NCBI GenBank assembly: GCA_003519965.1
Contig: DOVS01000220.1
Location: forward strand, 1-9,345
Source: Betaproteobacteria bacterium
GTDB lineage: Bacteria; Pseudomonadota; Gammaproteobacteria; Burkholderiales; UBA9220
Reading direction: 5' to 3'
Length of the DNA stretch: 9,345 bases
The notes beneath the pieces were generated by a model. The model saw nothing but the letters and a program-made list of their open reading frames with translations, made no database searches and was not told where the DNA came from. The position numbers and the translations under genes were made by a program. Of this stretch, positions 6,303 through 9,345 are shown in pieces. Each line of letters opens with the position of its first letter. Position 1 is the stretch's first letter.

Positions 6303-7442
6303 TCACTCCAGCCGCTTGCGGGAATTACGCCGCACCAGCCCAAAAAACAGCGCCGCCATCAGCAACAGCGCCAAGGCGTTGGGCAGGATCACCGGCCACA
6401 CGTCCCCCGCCAAAAAAACGGTTTGCAAAATAGCGACGAAATAACGCGCGGCGATCAAGTGCGTGATCCCGCGCAGCGCCCACGGCATGCTGCCGATGTC
6501 GAAAATAAAGCCGGACAGGATAAAGGCCGGCAGAAACGTGGCGATAATCGCCACCTGTCCCGCCACGAACTGGTTGCGGGCGATGGTCGAAATCAGCAAT
6601 CCCATTCCCAGCGCCGCCAGCAAAAACAGCGACGAGCAGATCAACAACACCCATAGGGAGCCGCGCAGCGGCACGTCGAACAGAAACACCGCCATCCCTA
6701 CCGCCAGCAACATGCCGCCGGTGCCCAGCACGAAATAGGGAATGAGCTTGCCGAGCAAAATTTCGCGGATGGCCACCGGCGTCACCATCAGCGCCTCCAT
6801 GGTGCCGCGCTCCCATTCCCGCGCCATCACCAGCGCCGTCAGCAACGCGCCGATCAAAGTCATGATGACCGCAATCAGCCCCGGCACCAGAAAATTGCGG
6901 CTGCGCATTTCGCCGTTGAACCAAATTCGCGGCTCCACTTGCACCGGCATGTCGAGTTCGCCGCCGGCCGCCTGCGCCCGCTGCGCAAGCCAGTTCGCCC
7001 ATGTGCTTTGGACATAGCCGGAAATCATGCGGGCGTTATTGGCGTCGACTCCGTTGACGATCACCTGAACCGGCGCACTGCCGCCGCCCTCCAGCCGTCG
7101 CGCGAAATTTCCTTGCAACCGGATAATGCCGTCCACCCGGCCAGCCATCAGCGCGGCTTCCGCCGCCGCCATATCCGGCATGGGCCGCGGCGCGAAATAA
7201 CGGCTGCCGTAAAAAGCGCTGGTGAAACTGGCGCTGGCTGCGCTCGGCTGCGGCGCCACCAGCGCCACCGGCACTTCCTCGGCGTCGAGAGAAATGCCGT
7301 AACCGAACAGTAGCAACAGCGCCACCGGCATCAGAAAAGCGATGGCGATACTACTGGGATCGCGGACAATTTGACGGAATTCCTTGCGAATCAGGCCGCG
7401 CAACCGCATGCGCCACCCGCCGCGCGCCGCGCTGGTCGTCAC
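6303..7442 (-). CDS. ybhS: ABC-2 type exporter permease, YbhS-like
   Basis: This 379-residue permease is close in length to E. coli YbhS. It has a membrane helix at about 31-50, a periplasmic segment at about 51-183, and helices near 184-206, 230-255, 262-286, 293-314 and 348-370. The ABC-2 motif AREWERGTMEALMVTP at 207-222 is intact, followed by IREILLGKLIPY. The GTG start at 7442-7440 overlaps the ATPase stop as GTGA and has GGAGG a few bases upstream. It is a paralogue of the next permease: both share the AREWE/ARERE...VTP block and the helix layout, so the transporter probably uses a heterodimeric channel. The basic C-terminus (RRNSRKRLE) fits a cytoplasmic end. Confidence 0.92.
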   Translation of the reverse strand: MTTSAARGGWRMRLRGLIRKEFRQIVRDPSSIAIAFLMPVALLLLFGYGISLDAEEVPVALVAPQPSAASASFTSAFYGSRYFAPRPMPDMAAAEAALMAGRVDGIIRLQGNFARRLEGGGSAPVQVIVNGVDANNARMISGYVQSTWANWLAQRAQAAGGELDMPVQVEPRIWFNGEMRSRNFLVPGLIAVIMTLIGALLTALVMAREWERGTMEALMVTPVAIREILLGKLIPYFVLGTGGMLLAVGMAVFLFDVPLRGSLWVLLICSSLFLLAALGMGLLISTIARNQFVAGQVAIIATFLPAFILSGFIFDIGSMPWALRGITHLIAARYFVAILQTVFLAGDVWPVILPNALALLLMAALFFGLVRRNSRKRLE

Positions 7443-9193
7443 GCCGCCTCCACCGGCTGGGCCTCGATCAGGGCGATGAACGCCTCTTCCATGCTCGGCG
7501 TCGGGTTTGCCGCCGACGCCGCCCGCGCCTTAATTTCCGCTGGCGCGCCCAGGGCGAGAATTTCCCCCGCCGCCATGATCGCCAGCCGGTCGCAATACTC
7601 GGCTTCTTCCATGAAATGGGTGGTCACCATGACAGTCACTCCCGACTCCGCCAGGCGATTGATGCGGCGCCAAAACTCGCGCCGCGCCAAAGGATCGACG
7701 CCGGAGGTCGGCTCGTCCAGGAACAGAATGCCGGGCCCGTGCATCAACGCGCAGGCTAGCGCCAACCGCTGCTTATAGCCCAGAGGCAGGTCCAGGCTGA
7801 CGGCCTCGGCCTGCGCCGCCAGATCGAACTCCTCCAGCGCCCACGCAATCCGCGCCTCCCGCGGCTTGCCGGTCAGATTGTAGGCGCTGCTGAAAAATTT
7901 CAGATTCTGGCGCACGGTCAAATTGCCGTAGAGCGAGAATTTTTGCGACATATAACCGATACGCGCACGCGCCGCGGCGGCGGCATGGCGCAAGTCCACC
8001 CCGGCGACCCGGAGGCTGCCCGCACTAGCCGGCAGCAGCCCGCACAACATGCGGAAGGTCGTCGATTTACCCGCCCCGTTCGCCCCCAGCAAGCCGAATA
8101 CCTCGCCCTGCGCCACATCGAAACTCACATCGCGCACCGCATAAAAATCGCCGAAGCGGCGCTGGGCGCGCCGCACCTCGATGACCGGCGCGGCCGGCGC
8201 GGCCTTTACCCCGGCCGCCGCAACCCCGGCCATCGGCCCCTCGATCCGGCGGCCGCCATCCAGTGTTTGCAACAACGCAATAAAACTATCTTCGAATCGC
8301 GGCGCCGCCGCCGTCACCCGCGCGTCCGGCGGCAAGACGCCTTCCGGCGCCGGCTGGTCGGTCACCCAGCGCACGCCGTCTCCGTGAATCACCGCATCGA
8401 TAGCGCCCGGCGCCGCCGCCAACCGCTGTTGCAGGGCGCGCGGCTTAATCCCCGCCGCCGTCACTTGGTAGCTGCGTCCCGCCATCCGCTCGCTCAACGC
8501 GCCGGGTGCGCCTTGTTGCAGCACGTCCCCTTGGTGCAACAGCACGACCTGGCCGCAACGCTCGGCTTCGTCCAGATAAGCGGTGCTCAGCAATACGCTC
8601 ATCCCCTCCTGTTCCACCAGCCGGTCGATGATGCGCCACAACTCGCGGCGCGATACCGGATCCACCCCCACCGTCGGCTCATCGAGCAGCAACAGCCGGG
8701 GAGCGCGCACCAAGGTGCAGGCCAGCCCCAGCTTCTGCTTCATGCCGCCGGACAGACGCGCGGCCAACCGGGTAGTGAACGGGGCCAGACCGGTCATGTG
8801 CATTAACTCGCGGTAACGCTGCGCCCGCTCGCCGTGGGAAACCCCTTGCAGGTCGGCGTACAGATCGAGATTCTCCTGTACCGTCAAATCCTCGTAGAGT
8901 CCGAAACGCTGCGGCATATAACCGATGGCGGCCTGCACCGCGAGGGCGTCGCGGGCGACGTCCAGCCCCAATACCGTAATCTGTCCCGCGTCCGCCGCCA
9001 GCAGCCCCGCCGCGAGACGCATCACCGTGGTTTTTCCGGCCCCGTCCGGCCCGATCAACCCCGTGACGCCGCCGGGACGTAAGGTAAACGCCACCTGCCG
9101 TAATGCAACGACCGCGCGCTTGCCGGCGTGAAACGTTTTGCCGACATCGCGGAATTCAAGAACAACGGCGCCGGGCTCCCTAGGGCGCGTCAT
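7439..9193 (-). CDS. ybhF: ABC exporter ATPase with two nucleotide-binding domains, YbhF-like
   Basis: This 584-residue protein carries two fused ATPase domains and powers the two permeases downstream. Domain 1 has Walker A GPDGAGKTT (48-56), Q-loop Q95, signature LSGGMKQK (147-154) and Walker B LLLLDEP (167-173), but the switch histidine position is Ala205 (STAYLDEAE). Domain 2 has Walker A GANGAGKST (370-378), Q417, Walker B ILFLDEP (489-495) and H526 (TTHFMEEAE), but its signature reads LPLGYKQR (469-476) instead of LSGGQ. Residues about 310-335 are an Ala-rich linker. The length matches E. coli YbhF and not the much longer RbbA, which also carries a permease part. The ATG at 9193 shares one base with the HlyD stop (TGATG). 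In E. coli the system is linked to drug and cation efflux; the substrate here is unknown. Confidence 0.95.
   Translation of the reverse strand: MTRPREPGAVVLEFRDVGKTFHAGKRAVVALRQVAFTLRPGGVTGLIGPDGAGKTTVMRLAAGLLAADAGQITVLGLDVARDALAVQAAIGYMPQRFGLYEDLTVQENLDLYADLQGVSHGERAQRYRELMHMTGLAPFTTRLAARLSGGMKQKLGLACTLVRAPRLLLLDEPTVGVDPVSRRELWRIIDRLVEQEGMSVLLSTAYLDEAERCGQVVLLHQGDVLQQGAPGALSERMAGRSYQVTAAGIKPRALQQRLAAAPGAIDAVIHGDGVRWVTDQPAPEGVLPPDARVTAAAPRFEDSFIALLQTLDGGRRIEGPMAGVAAAGVKAAPAAPVIEVRRAQRRFGDFYAVRDVSFDVAQGEVFGLLGANGAGKSTTFRMLCGLLPASAGSLRVAGVDLRHAAAAARARIGYMSQKFSLYGNLTVRQNLKFFSSAYNLTGKPREARIAWALEEFDLAAQAEAVSLDLPLGYKQRLALACALMHGPGILFLDEPTSGVDPLARREFWRRINRLAESGVTVMVTTHFMEEAEYCDRLAIMAAGEILALGAPAEIKARAASAANPTPSMEEAFIALIEAQPVEAA
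7447..7451 (-). promoter_or_regulatory. Shine-Dalgarno sequence of the YbhS-like gene
   Basis: GGAGG on the minus strand, 4 bases before the GTG start at 7442, inside the end of the ATPase gene. It supports the GTG choice at the GTGA overlap. Confidence 0.6.
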
Positions 9194-9345
9194 CAGTCAC
9201 AGCGCCGGCGCGCGGACGCCGCCGGTTGGGACAAGGAAAGCGTCACCGTGGCCGGCATGCCGAGGCGCAGCTCTCCCGCCGGCGCGCACACGAATACGCG
9301 TAGCCGATACACCAGGTTGGCGCGCACTTCGGGCGTTTCCACCGA
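9193..9345 (-). CDS. HlyD-family periplasmic adaptor, C-terminal end (YbhG-like, 5' end outside window)
   Basis: Only the last 50 codons are present. The segment [16 protein letters not shown] followed by [11 protein letters not shown] is the typical C-terminal beta-barrel end of HlyD/MacA-type membrane fusion proteins, where the G.PV.V-like strand closes the domain. Such adaptors link an inner-membrane transporter to an outer-membrane channel across the periplasm. The stop TGA at 9195-9193 overlaps the ATPase start by one base. Position just before a YbhF-like ATPase makes YbhG the nearest named relative. The tail after the barrel is short and basic (ARRRCD). N-terminal signal and coiled coil cannot be assessed. 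Confidence 0.85.
   Translation of the reverse strand, partial: SVETPEVRANLVYRLRVFVCAPAGELRLGMPATVTLSLSQPAASARRRCD

Noticed and set aside
7943..8806. 287-codon open frame on the plus strand
   Set aside because: It is antisense to the YbhF-like ATPase, which has all the ABC motifs. The composition is Arg/His/Gln-rich and low in hydrophobic residues.

Overview
The window looks like chromosomal DNA of a Gram-negative bacterium, most likely a gamma- or betaproteobacterium of moderately high G+C. The basis is the gene families present: a YbhGFSR-type exporter with an HlyD adaptor, a CHASE2 Ser/Thr kinase paired with a PP2C phosphatase, and a CcoQ-like small protein. The genus cannot be fixed from the sequence alone. 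All supported genes lie on the minus strand, so transcription runs from high to low coordinates. The long plus-strand ORFs are shadows of these genes.

Right half (9345 down to 5187): an ABC exporter operon in the order HlyD adaptor (only the last 50 codons are in the window), two-domain ATPase (YbhF-like), permease (YbhS-like), permease (YbhR-like). The first junction is TGATG, the second a 4-base GTGA overlap, and the third a gap of 6 bases. Gene order and protein lengths match the E. coli ybhGFSR operon. The ATPase has one apparently canonical and one degenerate ATP site. A PaiB-family FMN-binding protein (5128 down to 4502) follows after 57 bases and may be read through from the exporter.

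Middle (4501 down to 3410): a 52-residue membrane protein resembling CcoQ/FixQ of cbb3 oxidase (4323-4165) has a strong Shine-Dalgarno sequence but no ccoN, ccoO or ccoP beside it. Then come about 755 bases with no convincing gene. They hold several exact inverted repeats and an AT-rich island with a candidate minus-strand promoter overlapped by dyads.

Left (3409 down to 1): a transmembrane CHASE2 Ser/Thr protein kinase, followed with a 4-base GTGA overlap by a PP2C phosphatase that runs off the window. Together they form a membrane-linked phosphorylation/dephosphorylation switch: a periplasmic CHASE2 sensor, a TPR-like linker, a cytoplasmic kinase and its likely opposing phosphatase.

No tRNA, rRNA, CRISPR array, transposase or phage gene was seen. 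The window is mostly made of known families. The less ordinary parts are the orphan CcoQ-like gene, the structured kinase upstream region, and the basic/aromatic tail of the phosphatase.
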